Source: Afipia sp. OHSU_II-C1
GTDB taxonomy: Bacteria; Pseudomonadota; Alphaproteobacteria; Rhizobiales; Xanthobacteraceae
DNA: 64,000 nucleotides
Assembly: GCF_000497575.1 (NCBI RefSeq)
Contig: NZ_APJI01000013.1
Location: 124,001-188,000 of the forward strand
Direction of reading: 5' to 3'
Within the stretch, counting starts at the first letter, position 1. The number at the start of each line of letters is the position of its first letter. Both the position numbers and the translations under genes were made by a program. This document shows positions 46,936 through 55,217 of this stretch, in pieces. Under the pieces are notes generated by a model. That model did no database searches and had not been told where the DNA came from. It saw nothing but the letters and a program-made list of their open reading frames with translations.

Positions 46936-48138
46936 ATGAATATCCACGAATACCAGGGCAAGGCAGTCCTGAAGAGTTTTGGAGTCACCGTGTCGGCGGG
47001 CGCGCCGGCGTTCACTGTCGATGAAGCGATTGCCGCTGCGAAGTCGCTGCCGGGTCCGGTCTATGTCGTGAAATCGCAGATCCATGCCGGCGGCCGCGGC
47101 AAGGGCAAGTTCAAGGGACTGCACGCGGACGCGAAGGGCGGCGTGCGGCTGGCGAAGTCGATCGATGAGGTCGCAAGCTTCGCCAAGGAAATGCTCGGAC
47201 GTACGCTTGTAACCGAGCAGACCGGGCCAGCGGGCAAGCAGGTCAATCGGCTTTACATCGAGGACGGCTCGGAGATCGCGAAGGAATTCTATCTCTCGAT
47301 GCTGGTCGATCGCGAAACCTCGCGGATCGCGTTCGTGGTCTCCACCGAAGGGGGCATGGACATCGAGAAGGTGGCGCACGATACGCCGGAAAAGATCGTG
47401 ACGTTCTCCATCGATCCTGCGACCGGTGTGATGGCGCATCACGGCCGCAAGGTTGCGCAAGTCCTCGGCCTGAGTGGCGATCTGGCCAAGCAGGCCGAAA
47501 AACTCACGGCGCAGCTCTACAACGCCTTCCTGTCGGCCGATATGGCGATGCTGGAGATCAATCCGCTGGTGGTGACGAAGCAGGGCGACCTGCGTTGTCT
47601 CGACGCCAAGATCAATTTCGATTCCAACGCGCTGTACCGTCACCCTGAACTGATGAAGCTGCGCGACCTCACCGAAGAGGACGAGAAGGAAATCGAGGCG
47701 TCAAAGTACGACCTGAATTACATCGCGCTCGAAGGCACCATCGGCTGCATGGTCAATGGCGCCGGACTCGCGATGGCGACTATGGACATCATCAAGCTCT
47801 ACGGCGCCACGCCGGCGAACTTCCTCGATGTCGGCGGCGGTGCGACCAAGGAAAAGGTCGCCGCAGCTTTCAAGATCATTACTTCCGATCCGAACGTGAA
47901 GGGCATCCTGGTCAACATCTTCGGCGGTATCATGCGCTGCGATGTCGTCGCCGAAGGCGTGGTCGCCGCGGTGCGCGAGGTCGGTCTCGGCGTGCCGCTG
48001 GTGGTCCGGCTGGAAGGAACCAATGTTGAACTCGGCAAGAAGGTCATTGCCGAGTCCGGACTGAATGTCGTTGCCGCGGACGATCTCGACGACGCCGCGC
48101 AGAAAATCGTTCGCGCCACACGGAAGGAAGCCGCGTAA
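46936..48138 (+). CDS. sucC: Succinyl-CoA ligase (ADP-forming) beta subunit, oxalate-island copy
   Basis: A 400-residue ATP-grasp subunit. The start [42 protein letters not shown] and the CoA-ligase domain [16 protein letters not shown]...NFLDVGGGA are close to alphaproteobacterial SucC. It is much nearer SucC than MtkA (malate thiokinase), which I considered. Normally sucCD sits next to mdh and sucAB; here it stands alone with a GntR-type operator, so it is probably an extra copy. It overlaps sucD by one base (TAATG). Confidence 0.9.
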   Translation: MNIHEYQGKAVLKSFGVTVSAGAPAFTVDEAIAAAKSLPGPVYVVKSQIHAGGRGKGKFKGLHADAKGGVRLAKSIDEVASFAKEMLGRTLVTEQTGPAGKQVNRLYIEDGSEIAKEFYLSMLVDRETSRIAFVVSTEGGMDIEKVAHDTPEKIVTFSIDPATGVMAHHGRKVAQVLGLSGDLAKQAEKLTAQLYNAFLSADMAMLEINPLVVTKQGDLRCLDAKINFDSNALYRHPELMKLRDLTEEDEKEIEASKYDLNYIALEGTIGCMVNGAGLAMATMDIIKLYGATPANFLDVGGGATKEKVAAAFKIITSDPNVKGILVNIFGGIMRCDVVAEGVVAAVREVGLGVPLVVRLEGTNVELGKKVIAESGLNVVAADDLDDAAQKIVRATRKEAA

Positions 48139-49022
48139 TGGCCATTCTTATCGACAGCAATACCAAGGTGATTTGCCAAGGTTTTACGGGCAAAAACGGC
48201 ACCTTCCATTCCGAACAGGCGGCGCTCTACGGCACGCAGATGGTCGGCGGCACCTCGCCCGGCAAGGGCGGCTCCACCCATCTCGGCCTGCCGGTGTTCG
48301 ACACGGTGGCGCAGGCGCGCGAGGCCACCGGCGCGGACGCCAGCGTGATCTATGTTCCGCCGCCAGGCGCTGCGGATGCGATCTGCGAGGCGATCGACGC
48401 CGAAGTGCCATTGATCGTCTGCATCACCGAAGGCATTCCCGTGACCGACATGGTGCGCGTCAAGCGCGCGCTTGAAGGTTCGAGTTCGCGGCTGATCGGT
48501 CCGAATTGTCCCGGCGTGATGACGGCGGGTGAATGCAAGATCGGCATCATGCCCGGCAACATTTTCAAGAAGGGCAATGTCGGAATCGTGTCGCGCTCCG
48601 GCACGCTGACCTATGAGGCGGTGTATCAGACATCAGCCGAAGGCCTCGGTCAGACCACCGCGGTCGGCATCGGCGGCGATCCCGTGAAGGGCACCGACTT
48701 CATCTCGATGCTCGAACTGTTTCTTGCCGACCCGGACACCAAGTCGATCGTGATGATCGGCGAGATCGGCGGTTCGTCGGAAGAAGATGCCGCTCAGTTC
48801 ATCAAGGACGAAGCGAAGCGCGGACGCAAGAAGCCGATGGTCGGTTTCATTGCCGGACGCACCGCGCCTCCGGGCCGCCGCATGGGCCATGCCGGAGCGA
48901 TCATCTCCGGCGGCAAGGGTGACGCCGAATCCAAGATCGCCGCGATGGAAGCGGCCGGCATCCGTGTCTCGCCATCGCCGGCGCGCCTCGGCAAGACTCT
49001 GGTGGATGTGCTGAAGGGGTAA
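48138..49022 (+). CDS. sucD: Succinyl-CoA ligase (ADP-forming) alpha subunit, oxalate-island copy
   Basis: A 294-residue CoA-binding subunit. The start [24 protein letters not shown], the GPNCPGVM motif and the phosphohistidine His251 ([11 protein letters not shown]) are all present, so it should be active with the beta subunit. In the TCA cycle the complex interconverts succinyl-CoA and succinate with ATP formation; run in reverse it makes succinyl-CoA, a possible CoA donor for oxalate. A strong terminator follows. Confidence 0.92.
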   Translation: MAILIDSNTKVICQGFTGKNGTFHSEQAALYGTQMVGGTSPGKGGSTHLGLPVFDTVAQAREATGADASVIYVPPPGAADAICEAIDAEVPLIVCITEGIPVTDMVRVKRALEGSSSRLIGPNCPGVMTAGECKIGIMPGNIFKKGNVGIVSRSGTLTYEAVYQTSAEGLGQTTAVGIGGDPVKGTDFISMLELFLADPDTKSIVMIGEIGGSSEEDAAQFIKDEAKRGRKKPMVGFIAGRTAPPGRRMGHAGAIISGGKGDAESKIAAMEAAGIRVSPSPARLGKTLVDVLKG

Positions 49023-49088
49023 GCGTTCGCGCGAGTGATCGCGCGACGACGGACCCCTGATCTTTTTCATTCGTTGCGATTCATCAAG

Positions 49089-49115
49089 ATGCCCGGGCTG
49101 GTCCCGGGCATTTTT
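49089..49115 (+). terminator. Terminator after sucD
   Basis: Perfect nine-pair stem ATGCCCGGG/CCCGGGCAT with a five-base loop and five Ts. Confidence 0.9.
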
Positions 49116-49135
49116 GTTGCGATTGATCCCGCATC

Positions 49136-49222
49136 GTTGTTGCGCGCAAAGCGAAGCAATCCGGAGAGGATCATCATCATGCGAGACTGGATTGCTTCGT
49201 CGCAAGCGCTCCTCGCAATGAC
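49136..49222. repeat. Intergenic palindromic repeat (GAAGCAATCC type)
   Basis: Two inverted parts, with GCGAAGCAATCCGG on one side and CTGGATTGCTTCGTCGC then CGCAATGAC on the other. A related copy lies at 60837-60908. The 550-base gap between sucD and the CBS gene holds this repeat, an upstream terminator, an eight-pair hairpin at 49357-49378, and operator O7; no gene was seen. Confidence 0.75.
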
Positions 49223-49472
49223 AGAAAATGTGACTGCATTTGCAGATTTCTCACAACCGCTTCCTCAGAGAGCGCAGAGCGAGATTTCCCGTCCGAACTC
49301 AAGGCCTTGATCCCGATTCATCGCGCGCATCGCTGCATAAGGCGAAGTGGTGGCGAACTCCGCCGCAAAGGGCGGAGTGGTGACCGCATGATGGCCGCCG
49401 TTTCGTCCGCGAAAACCGGCCGGGCCCGTCGGTGGGATACCACCGCAATTAGGAATTTGTTCTGATTGACTC

Positions 49473-49491
49473 TTGGCATAATGTATACCAA
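49473..49491. promoter_or_regulatory. GntR-type operator O7, before the CBS-domain gene
   Basis: TTGGCATAATGTATACCAA with arms matching at six of seven positions; TTGACT lies one base upstream. It is 85 bases before the CBS gene. The leader between them folds into two possible hairpins (49507-49524 and 49542-49557). Confidence 0.78.
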
Positions 49492-49575
49492 TCTCAGCCC
49501 ATCAGAGAGGACATAGCTGTCCTCCAGCATGAACCGTCCACGGGGAAGGTCATCCCCACCAGCGAGGAGGTTGTG

Positions 49576-50019
49576 ATGAGAGTCGGAGACATCCTGAACA
49601 GGAAGAGCACCCGTATCGCCACCGTCCGCATGAACGAAACCGTCGCCACTGCCGCGCGGCTGCTGCGCAACGACAATGTCGGCGCGCTTGTCGTGAAGGA
49701 CGTCTGCCGCACCGAGGGCAATGTTGCCGTCGGCATGTTCTCGGAACGCGACGTGGTGCGCGCCGTCTCCGAGCACGGGCAGGCCGGCCTTGCCATGAAG
49801 GTTTCCGCGCTGATCTCGGTTCAGAAGCTGGTGTCGTGCCAGTCCACCGACTCGATCGAACACGTGCGCGAACTGATGATCGACAATCACATTCGGCATG
49901 TGCCGGTGATCGACGACCACACACTGATCGGCGTGATCAGCATCCGCGATATCAACGCCGTGGATGGCCTTATTGCAATTCCCGAACTCGAAGCGACCCA
50001 ACCTGCGTTTGTTGTGTGA
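49576..50019 (+). CDS. Protein of two CBS domains
   Basis: A 147-residue protein made almost entirely of a CBS pair. The first domain spans about residues 8-65 (VATAARLLRNDNVGALVV, VGMFSERDVVRAV) and the second about 78-135 (IEHVRELMIDNHIRHVPVIDDHTLIGVISIRDI). CBS pairs bind adenine nucleotides or similar ligands and regulate partner proteins. It has no enzyme domain. An operator of the oxalate set precedes it, so it may sense CoA or nucleotide state for this pathway, which is inference. ATG 49576 follows GAGGAGG. Confidence 0.88.
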   Translation: MRVGDILNRKSTRIATVRMNETVATAARLLRNDNVGALVVKDVCRTEGNVAVGMFSERDVVRAVSEHGQAGLAMKVSALISVQKLVSCQSTDSIEHVRELMIDNHIRHVPVIDDHTLIGVISIRDINAVDGLIAIPELEATQPAFVV

Positions 50020-50031
50020 CGGTTCTCCCTG

Positions 50032-50085
50032 CAGAGCGCGATCACATGATCTCCCCGGTGGTGTGATTGCGCTCTGATCTTTTTT
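50032..50085 (+). terminator. Terminator after the CBS-domain gene
   Basis: Fifteen-pair stem (CAGAGCGCGATCACA with TGTGATTGCGCTCTG, one G-T pair) with a 15-base loop and a T-rich tail. Confidence 0.85.
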
Positions 50086-50110
50086 CGCTTCGCGATATTC
50101 GGGAAACACC

Positions 50111-51085
50111 ATGAAGATTTGTATTTACGGCGCGGGCGCGATCGGAGGCTATCTCGGCGTGCAGCTCGCGCGGGCGGGCGCTGACGTCAGCCTGGTGGCG
50201 CGCGGCGCGCATCTCGCAGCGATGAAGGCCAACGGCTTAAAGCTCCTGATCGGCGACGAAGAGCGGGTGGTTCATCCGCGCTGCACCGACAATCCCGCCG
50301 AGCTCGGTCCGCAGGATTTCGTCATCATCTGCCTCAAGGCCCATTCGATCACCGGCGTGATCGATGCGATGCAGCCGCTGCTCGGGCCGAAAACCCGCAT
50401 CGTCACCGCGGTGAACGGCATTCCGTACTGGTATTTCTACAAGCACGGCAACGAGTGCGAAGGCTCGGCGCTGGAGAGCATCGATCCCGGCGGCCGTCAG
50501 TGGAAAGAACTGGGACCGGAGCGCGCCATCGGCTGCGTGGTCTATCCCGCGACCGAGATCGAAGCGCCGGGCGTCATCCGCCATGTCTATGGCGACCGCT
50601 TTCCGCTCGGCGAGCCTTCGGGCGAGAAGAGCGCCGATGTCGAGGCGCTGTCGGCGATGTTCGTCAAGGCCGGGCTCCAGGCGCCGGTGCTCGAGAACAT
50701 CCGCGACGAAATCTGGCTCAAGCTGTGGGGCAACGTCTGCTTCAACCCGATCAGCGCGTTGACCCATGCCACGCTCGATGTGATCGGCAGCGATCCGGGC
50801 ACGCGGGCGGTGGCGAAGTCGATGATGGTGGAAGCCCAGACCATCGCCGAGAAATTCGGCATCAGATTCCGCGTCGATGTCGAACGGCGAATCGAGGGCG
50901 CGCGCAAGGTCGGCGCGCACAAGACCTCGATGCTGCAGGATCTCGAACGCAGCCGGCCGATGGAAATCGATCCGCTGGTCACGGTGGTCCAGGAGATGGG
51001 CACGCTGTCGAAAATCCCGACGCCGTCGATCGATATCGTGCTGGCGCTGGTGGCGCAGCGCGCCAAGGTCGCCGAGCTATATTGA
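50111..51085 (+). CDS. Ketopantoate reductase-family enzyme, candidate oxalyl-CoA reductase (PanE2-like)
   Basis: A 324-residue NADPH-dependent reductase. Rossmann motif KICIYGAGAIGGYLGVQLARAG, catalytic lysine region DEIWLKLWGNVCFNPISALTHATL, and a substrate loop with SMLQDLERSRPMEIDPL. The family includes true PanE and PanE2, the enzyme shown in Methylobacterium extorquens to reduce oxalyl-CoA to glyoxylate. The conserved features NGIPYWYFYKHG and LESIDPGGRQW fit my recollection of the PanE2-type branch. It follows the oxalate genes, and gcl for glyoxylate is in the same island, which favours that role. Confidence 0.85.
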   Translation: MKICIYGAGAIGGYLGVQLARAGADVSLVARGAHLAAMKANGLKLLIGDEERVVHPRCTDNPAELGPQDFVIICLKAHSITGVIDAMQPLLGPKTRIVTAVNGIPYWYFYKHGNECEGSALESIDPGGRQWKELGPERAIGCVVYPATEIEAPGVIRHVYGDRFPLGEPSGEKSADVEALSAMFVKAGLQAPVLENIRDEIWLKLWGNVCFNPISALTHATLDVIGSDPGTRAVAKSMMVEAQTIAEKFGIRFRVDVERRIEGARKVGAHKTSMLQDLERSRPMEIDPLVTVVQEMGTLSKIPTPSIDIVLALVAQRAKVAELY

Positions 51086-51123
51086 GATTGCATGGCGGGT
51101 AGCGCGACGCTTGTGCGTCGTGC

Positions 51124-51257
51124 TCCCTCTCCCCGCCTGCGGGGAGAGGGGTGGGGTGAGGGGGCACTTTGCAGTCGCTCCCGAAGCTAAAGCCCCTCAC
51201 CCGGAGACTTCGCTTCGCTCGTCTCCGACCTCTCCCCGCAAGCGGGGCGAGGTGAAG
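51124..51257. repeat. CTCTCCCCGC hairpin repeat, copy A
   Basis: Two CCTCTCCCCGC-N-GCGGGGAGAGG hairpins flanking a centre with TGAGGGGGC and GCCCCTCACCC, about 134 bases. First of six copies, all in the last 13 kb of the window. Confidence 0.85.
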
Positions 51258-51296
51258 AGATGCCGGCATCCTTTCTTTCTCCTGGAGTTTTCAATC

Positions 51297-52070
51297 GTGA
51301 CGAGTTGGGTTCGCTTTCGCCATCAGGATCAGATCGGGTTCGGCACGCTGTCGGGCCAGAACATCGCCGTGCATCACGGCAACATGTTCGACAGCCCGAA
51401 GGCGAACGGCAAAACGCTCGCGCTGGCCGATGTCGAACTGCTCGCGCCCACCACGCCGTCGAAGATCGTGGCGCTGTGGAACAACTTTCATGCGCTGGCG
51501 GCGAAGCTTGAAAAACCCGAGCCGCCGGAGCCGCTCTATCTTTTGAAAGCGCCGACCACAGCGGCTTCACCCAATGCGGTGGTGCAGAAGCCCGCCTGGT
51601 ACGACGGCAAGGTGGTCTATGAGGGCGAACTCGCCATCGTGATAGGGAAGGTTTGCCGCGCGGTTTCGGTCGAAGAGGCCGACGATTTCATCCTGGGCTA
51701 CACCTGCGTCAACGACATCACCGCAGCGGACATTCTCAACAAGGACCCGACCTTTCAGCAATGGGCGCGCGCCAAGGGATTCGACGACTTCTGCCCGTTC
51801 GGCCCGGCCATCGTGACCGGTATCGACCCTGCGTCGCTCACGGTGCGCACCGTTCTCAACGGCGCGGAGCGGCAGTCCTACAAGATCTCGGACATGATCT
51901 TCTCGGCGCAGGAACTGGTCAGCAAGATCTCGCACGACATGACGCTGCTGCCCGGCGACATCATCGCCTGCGGCACCTCGCTCGGCGTCGGCGTGATGAA
52001 GGAGGCGGTGAATTCCATCACCGTCGCCATCGACGGCATCGGCGAGCTGACCAACGAATTCAGGAACTGA
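51297..52070 (+). CDS. Fumarylacetoacetate hydrolase-family protein
   Basis: A 257-residue FAH-fold enzyme. The metal-binding segment is VVYEGELAIVIGK with NDITAADI downstream, and the C-terminal GDIIACGTSLGVGVM is characteristic. Members hydrolyse or decarboxylate beta-keto or oxo-acids such as fumarylpyruvate. A GTG at 51297 with GGAG nine bases upstream is the most credible start; the frame is open for 140 codons before it but runs through repeat copy A. It is separated from the PanE2-like gene by that repeat, so a link to oxalate metabolism is doubtful. Confidence 0.85.
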   Translation: MTSWVRFRHQDQIGFGTLSGQNIAVHHGNMFDSPKANGKTLALADVELLAPTTPSKIVALWNNFHALAAKLEKPEPPEPLYLLKAPTTAASPNAVVQKPAWYDGKVVYEGELAIVIGKVCRAVSVEEADDFILGYTCVNDITAADILNKDPTFQQWARAKGFDDFCPFGPAIVTGIDPASLTVRTVLNGAERQSYKISDMIFSAQELVSKISHDMTLLPGDIIACGTSLGVGVMKEAVNSITVAIDGIGELTNEFRN

Positions 52071-52101
52071 TGTTTTGTTGTCCCGGCCTTGGGTCTTTCT
52101 T

Positions 52102-52247
52102 AACCTCGCCCCGCGCTTGCGGGGAGAGGTCGCGAGCGAAGCGAGCGGGTGAGGGGCAATTTTTTTTGTTGATGGATGTTAGCCCCTCACCCGGAAGCTT
52201 CGCTGCGCTTTGCTTCCGACCTCTCCCCGTAAACGGGGAGAGGTGAA
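52102..52247. repeat. CTCTCCCCGC hairpin repeat, copy B
   Basis: Same two-hairpin layout as copy A, with centre GCGAGCGAAGCGAGCGGGTGAGGGGC. Lies between convergent genes. Confidence 0.85.
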
Positions 52248-52253
52248 GAAGCC

Positions 52254-52913
52254 TCACCGCGAGTTCTCAGGTTCGTTCTTCGTCATCTTGGTACCGGTGA
52301 GTTCGGCGAACGCCGGGCCGAGACCCGCCATGCGCACCAGCAGCGCGAGATCGTTCTTCTGCGTGCCGTTGAGTTGCGAATAGAATGCGCGCGTCGCGGT
52401 CTTCAGGCGGGCGATGGCGTCGCTCTCGGTATCGAACGAATCGTCGCGATCCTTCTTCAGCCGCTTCTGATAGTCCTCGATCTGCAGCGTGACCTCGCGC
52501 ATCGCGCTTTCCACCGGCTGCCAGTATTTTTGCTGCGCAGGCGTCAGGTTGAGCCGCTTCTTGATGCCGGCGATCTGGCTTTCATTGAGGAACAGCCGCG
52601 ACGGCTTCTCGGATTTCGCGGTCAGCCGGCGCGGCAGTGTCACCGGCGCGTTGATCCATGCGCGCGCAGTCTCATACATATCATTCGGCAAACCGGCGTC
52701 CGTGCTCTCGGCAGGGGCAGGCGAGGCGATCACGCGGTCCTGCTTCATCATCGCGTTCGAGACCGGATACCGGGCCTCGAACACGGGCTCGTCCGGCGTC
52801 AGCGAGGCCGATGCCTGCTGGAAGAACAACTGGTCGCCGAGCAGCCATCCACCCACGGCGGCAAGGGTGCCTGCGCCGCATATCAGCACGAGATATGTTG
52901 TCCTGATCGCCAA
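52254..52913 (-). CDS. Membrane-anchored protein with LTxxQ-like motif
   Basis: A 219-residue protein with an N-terminal membrane segment (TTYLVLICGAGTLAAVGGWLLG) and a periplasmic part. Near residue 128, LNLTPAQQKYWQPVESAMRE resembles the LTxxQ motif of CpxP/Spy-like periplasmic proteins, followed by a charged helical region. It may sense or chaperone periplasmic proteins, but homology is only suggested. No operon partner is evident. Confidence 0.65.
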   Translation of the reverse strand: MAIRTTYLVLICGAGTLAAVGGWLLGDQLFFQQASASLTPDEPVFEARYPVSNAMMKQDRVIASPAPAESTDAGLPNDMYETARAWINAPVTLPRRLTAKSEKPSRLFLNESQIAGIKKRLNLTPAQQKYWQPVESAMREVTLQIEDYQKRLKKDRDDSFDTESDAIARLKTATRAFYSQLNGTQKNDLALLVRMAGLGPAFAELTGTKMTKNEPENSR

Positions 52914-53159
52914 TGGGTTTCTCGATCGCGGGTTTCCGGTCGCGGAAAGCCGTCAAGTCTGCCGCAAAATGTTGAACAATTGTGGCTTTCCGAGGCTCCG
53001 TCCCGGCAGGCCTTAGCGCCTCCTTGCCAATATCGGGTAAATTAGCCCATTGGGGCCACTTTCGCAGCGCAAGACAGGGCAGCCCGGATCGGTTAAAGGG
53101 AGCGCAGTAGCGACAGGTTCCCCCGTTTCGGGATCATCACCTCGTCCCGGAGAACATCA

Positions 53160-53402
53160 ATGAGCGACAAGAAACAGGACGCCGTCAGCGCAATGGCGCA
53201 GTACGACGCAGAAGGCCGCGCGGTGCGCGCCAATATGGAAAAACTGCGCGCGCTGCGGCTCGCCAAGGAGGCTGCGGAAGCGGCATCGGCGCCCCCGCCC
53301 AAGGCGAAACGGGCAGCAGCGGCGAAGCCCGCCAAGAAGGAAGCTCCGGCGAAGCTGTCCGACTGGCTCGCCAATCAGCAGAAGGGCGGATTCCGCACCT
53401 GA
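53160..53402 (+). CDS. Small Ala/Lys-rich protein (80 aa)
   Basis: An 80-residue basic protein: an N-terminal helix MAQYDAEGRAVRANMEKLRALRLAKE, an Ala/Lys/Pro-rich linker, and a short C-terminus LSDWLANQQKGGFRT. It looks like a small nucleoid- or regulator-associated protein but has no known domain. Start at ATG 53160. Confidence 0.6.
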   Translation: MSDKKQDAVSAMAQYDAEGRAVRANMEKLRALRLAKEAAEAASAPPPKAKRAAAAKPAKKEAPAKLSDWLANQQKGGFRT

Positions 53403-53483
53403 GGAGCAAGATTCTGAAAAGCGGGAACCGGTTTTCGGATCAGCTCATGCCCCCACAGCAAGCGGCATGACGGGAGAGCGCCA

Positions 53484-53975
53484 TTGACGTCGGTCTACGA
53501 TTTCTCGGCTGCGACGCTGGACGGCGAAGATCGTCCGCTTAAGACTTATGAGGGGCAGGTGCTGCTGATCGTCAACACCGCGAGCGCGTGCGGGTTTACG
53601 CCCCAATACGCGCAGCTCGAGCAGCTGCAACGCGCGCTCGGTCCGCGCGGCTTTTCGGTGCTGGGCTTTCCGTGCAACCAGTTCGGCGGGCAGGAGCCGG
53701 GCAGCGCGCAGGAGATCGCGGCGTTCTGCTCGCAGAAATACGACGTGACGTTTCCGATGTTCGCCAAGATCGATGTCAACGGCGACAAGGCGCTGCCGCT
53801 GTTCGATCATCTCAAGCGCGAGAAGCCGGGGCTGCTCGGCGCCTCGATCAAATGGAATTTCACGAAATTCCTTGTCGACCGCGCCGGCAAGGTCGTCGCG
53901 CGGTACGGCTCGACCACCTCGCCCAGTGCGCTGACCCGCGATATCGAAAAGCTCCTGTCATCCGGGACGCTGTGA
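53484..53975 (+). CDS. Glutathione peroxidase, Cys type
   Basis: A 163-residue thiol peroxidase. Cys36 in NTASACGFTPQY replaces selenocysteine, Gln and Trp of the tetrad lie in CNQFGGQEPG and IKWNFTKF. It reduces hydroperoxides. The start is TTG at 53484, which has GGGAGAG about six bases upstream and begins the protein at MTSVYDF, as is usual in the family. Confidence 0.92.
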   Translation: MTSVYDFSAATLDGEDRPLKTYEGQVLLIVNTASACGFTPQYAQLEQLQRALGPRGFSVLGFPCNQFGGQEPGSAQEIAAFCSQKYDVTFPMFAKIDVNGDKALPLFDHLKREKPGLLGASIKWNFTKFLVDRAGKVVARYGSTTSPSALTRDIEKLLSSGTL

Positions 53976-54021
53976 TTTAAGACCGCTGTAACTTCAGAAT
54001 AACAAGAAGCAGGATATGACG

Positions 54022-54261
54022 ATGAGCGAATTGCCCGACCGCCTCTCCACCGACCCCCGCAGCCCGTATTACAACGCCGAGGTTCTCTCGCGCGATGTCG
54101 GCATCCGCTTCAAGGGCGTCGAAAAGAACAACGTGGAGGAGTACTGCGTCAGCGAGGGATGGGTGCGCGTGACTGCAGGCTCGTCCAAGGACCGCTACGG
54201 CAATCCGCTGACCATCAAGCTGACCGGCCCGGTCGAGCCGTATTTCCGCGACGAGCAGTAA
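54022..54261 (+). CDS. DUF3297 family protein
   Basis: A 79-residue protein: MSELPDRLSTDPRSPYYN, VGIRFKGVEKNNVEEYC, and TIKLTGPVEPYF are typical of DUF3297, a small soluble family of proteobacteria without a known function. ATG 54022 has AGGA seven bases upstream; ATG 54016 is in frame but too close to that site. Confidence 0.85.
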   Translation: MSELPDRLSTDPRSPYYNAEVLSRDVGIRFKGVEKNNVEEYCVSEGWVRVTAGSSKDRYGNPLTIKLTGPVEPYFRDEQ

Positions 54262-54296
54262 GTTCGATTCTGCCGCTGCCCCTTCGCGGGCGGCGG

Positions 54297-55022
54297 CTAA
54301 TGGCGGCGCGCGTTGACCGCTTCGGCGCGCTGCCGTGCCGTCTCGAAAGCCGCTGCGGATTCGTCGTGCCGCTCAAGCTTCTGCAGGCTGAGGCCGATGG
54401 CCGCCCAACTGTCGATCAGGCCGGGCATCAGCGCCACCGCGCGCTGATACGCCGCCAGCGCGTCTTCATAACGGGCGAGGCCGGACAGCGCGTTGCCTCT
54501 GTTGTGATGGGCCAGCGCATAGTTCGGCTGGAGCGCGGTCGCCTTGTCGAAATCGGCCAGCGCAGCCTCAAAGTTTTTCAGATCGTTGTAGACCGTGCCG
54601 CGATTGCTCAGGGTTTCGGCGTCGTCGGGATTGATCGCAAGCGCCTGTGTGAACTGCGTCAGCGCTTCGTCGGAACGGCCCAGCGCCTTGAGCGCGAGCC
54701 CATGGTTGTAGAGTGCGACATGAGCGCCCGGATTGAGCTTCACCGAGGACCGCAGCAACCGTTCCGCTTCGTCGTATTTTCCGGTGCCGACAAGAATGGC
54801 GCCGAGCACACTGAGCGCCAGCGGATGATCGGACGTCCTGCGCACCAGCTTGCGAAGGGTCTTCTCGGCCTCGCGCGTGCGCCCGGCCTGAAGGAACGAG
54901 ATCGCTTCACTGAACAGGATGTCGGTCGAGGCGGCCACTGTCGATCTCGCTGAAATTGATGTGGAGTTGATGTCGGCCGGTGCCGCCGCCTCCGCCGCGA
55001 ACCGCGGCAGGCCGGAGCTCAT
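54297..55022 (-). CDS. TPR-repeat protein
   Basis: A 241-residue protein with about five tetratricopeptide repeats between residues 34 and 230 (for example HVALYNHGLALKALGRSDEAL and ALAHHNRGNALSGLARYEDAL). No signal peptide or enzyme domain. TPR proteins serve as scaffolds. Its ATG overlaps the stop of a small membrane protein gene upstream (ATGA), so the two are probably translated together and act at the membrane. Confidence 0.85.
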   Translation of the reverse strand: MSSGLPRFAAEAAAPADINSTSISARSTVAASTDILFSEAISFLQAGRTREAEKTLRKLVRRTSDHPLALSVLGAILVGTGKYDEAERLLRSSVKLNPGAHVALYNHGLALKALGRSDEALTQFTQALAINPDDAETLSNRGTVYNDLKNFEAALADFDKATALQPNYALAHHNRGNALSGLARYEDALAAYQRAVALMPGLIDSWAAIGLSLQKLERHDESAAAFETARQRAEAVNARRH

Positions 55023-55153
55023 GGTTGGACGATATAGTATCCGCCGACGACGAGGATGAGCGCGAGCCCCACGATGATGCCGAGGACGGCAGCGATGATC
55101 GCTCCCAGTCCGTGCGAATCCAGCCAGTTCTGAAGTGCTCTGCCCGCTCTCAT
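55019..55153 (-). CDS. Small membrane protein, 44 aa, coupled to TPR gene
   Basis: A 44-codon gene that is easily missed. It begins MRAGRALQNWLDSHGLG and has one strongly hydrophobic segment (AIIAAVLGIIVGLALILVVG) ending GYYIVQP. The stop overlaps the TPR start as ATGA. The ribosome-binding site is weak (GAAGA). I infer a one-pass inner-membrane protein, perhaps anchoring the TPR protein. Confidence 0.6.
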   Translation of the reverse strand: MRAGRALQNWLDSHGLGAIIAAVLGIIVGLALILVVGGYYIVQP

Positions 55154-55217
55154 GGCGGTCTTCTAGACCAGTTTGCGCGGAGATGGAAACCGGGGTGCGG
55201 CAAAAAGGACCGGACGG

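Noticed and set aside
46936-49022. Malate thiokinase (mtkAB) of a serine cycle
   Set aside because: The sequences are markedly closer to SucC and SucD than to what I recall of MtkA/MtkB, and no other serine-cycle genes are nearby.
50877-51296. N-terminal extension of the FAH gene through copy A of the repeat
   Set aside because: The frame stays open but translates repeat DNA and overlaps the end of the PanE2-like gene; the GTG at 51297 with GGAG is better.
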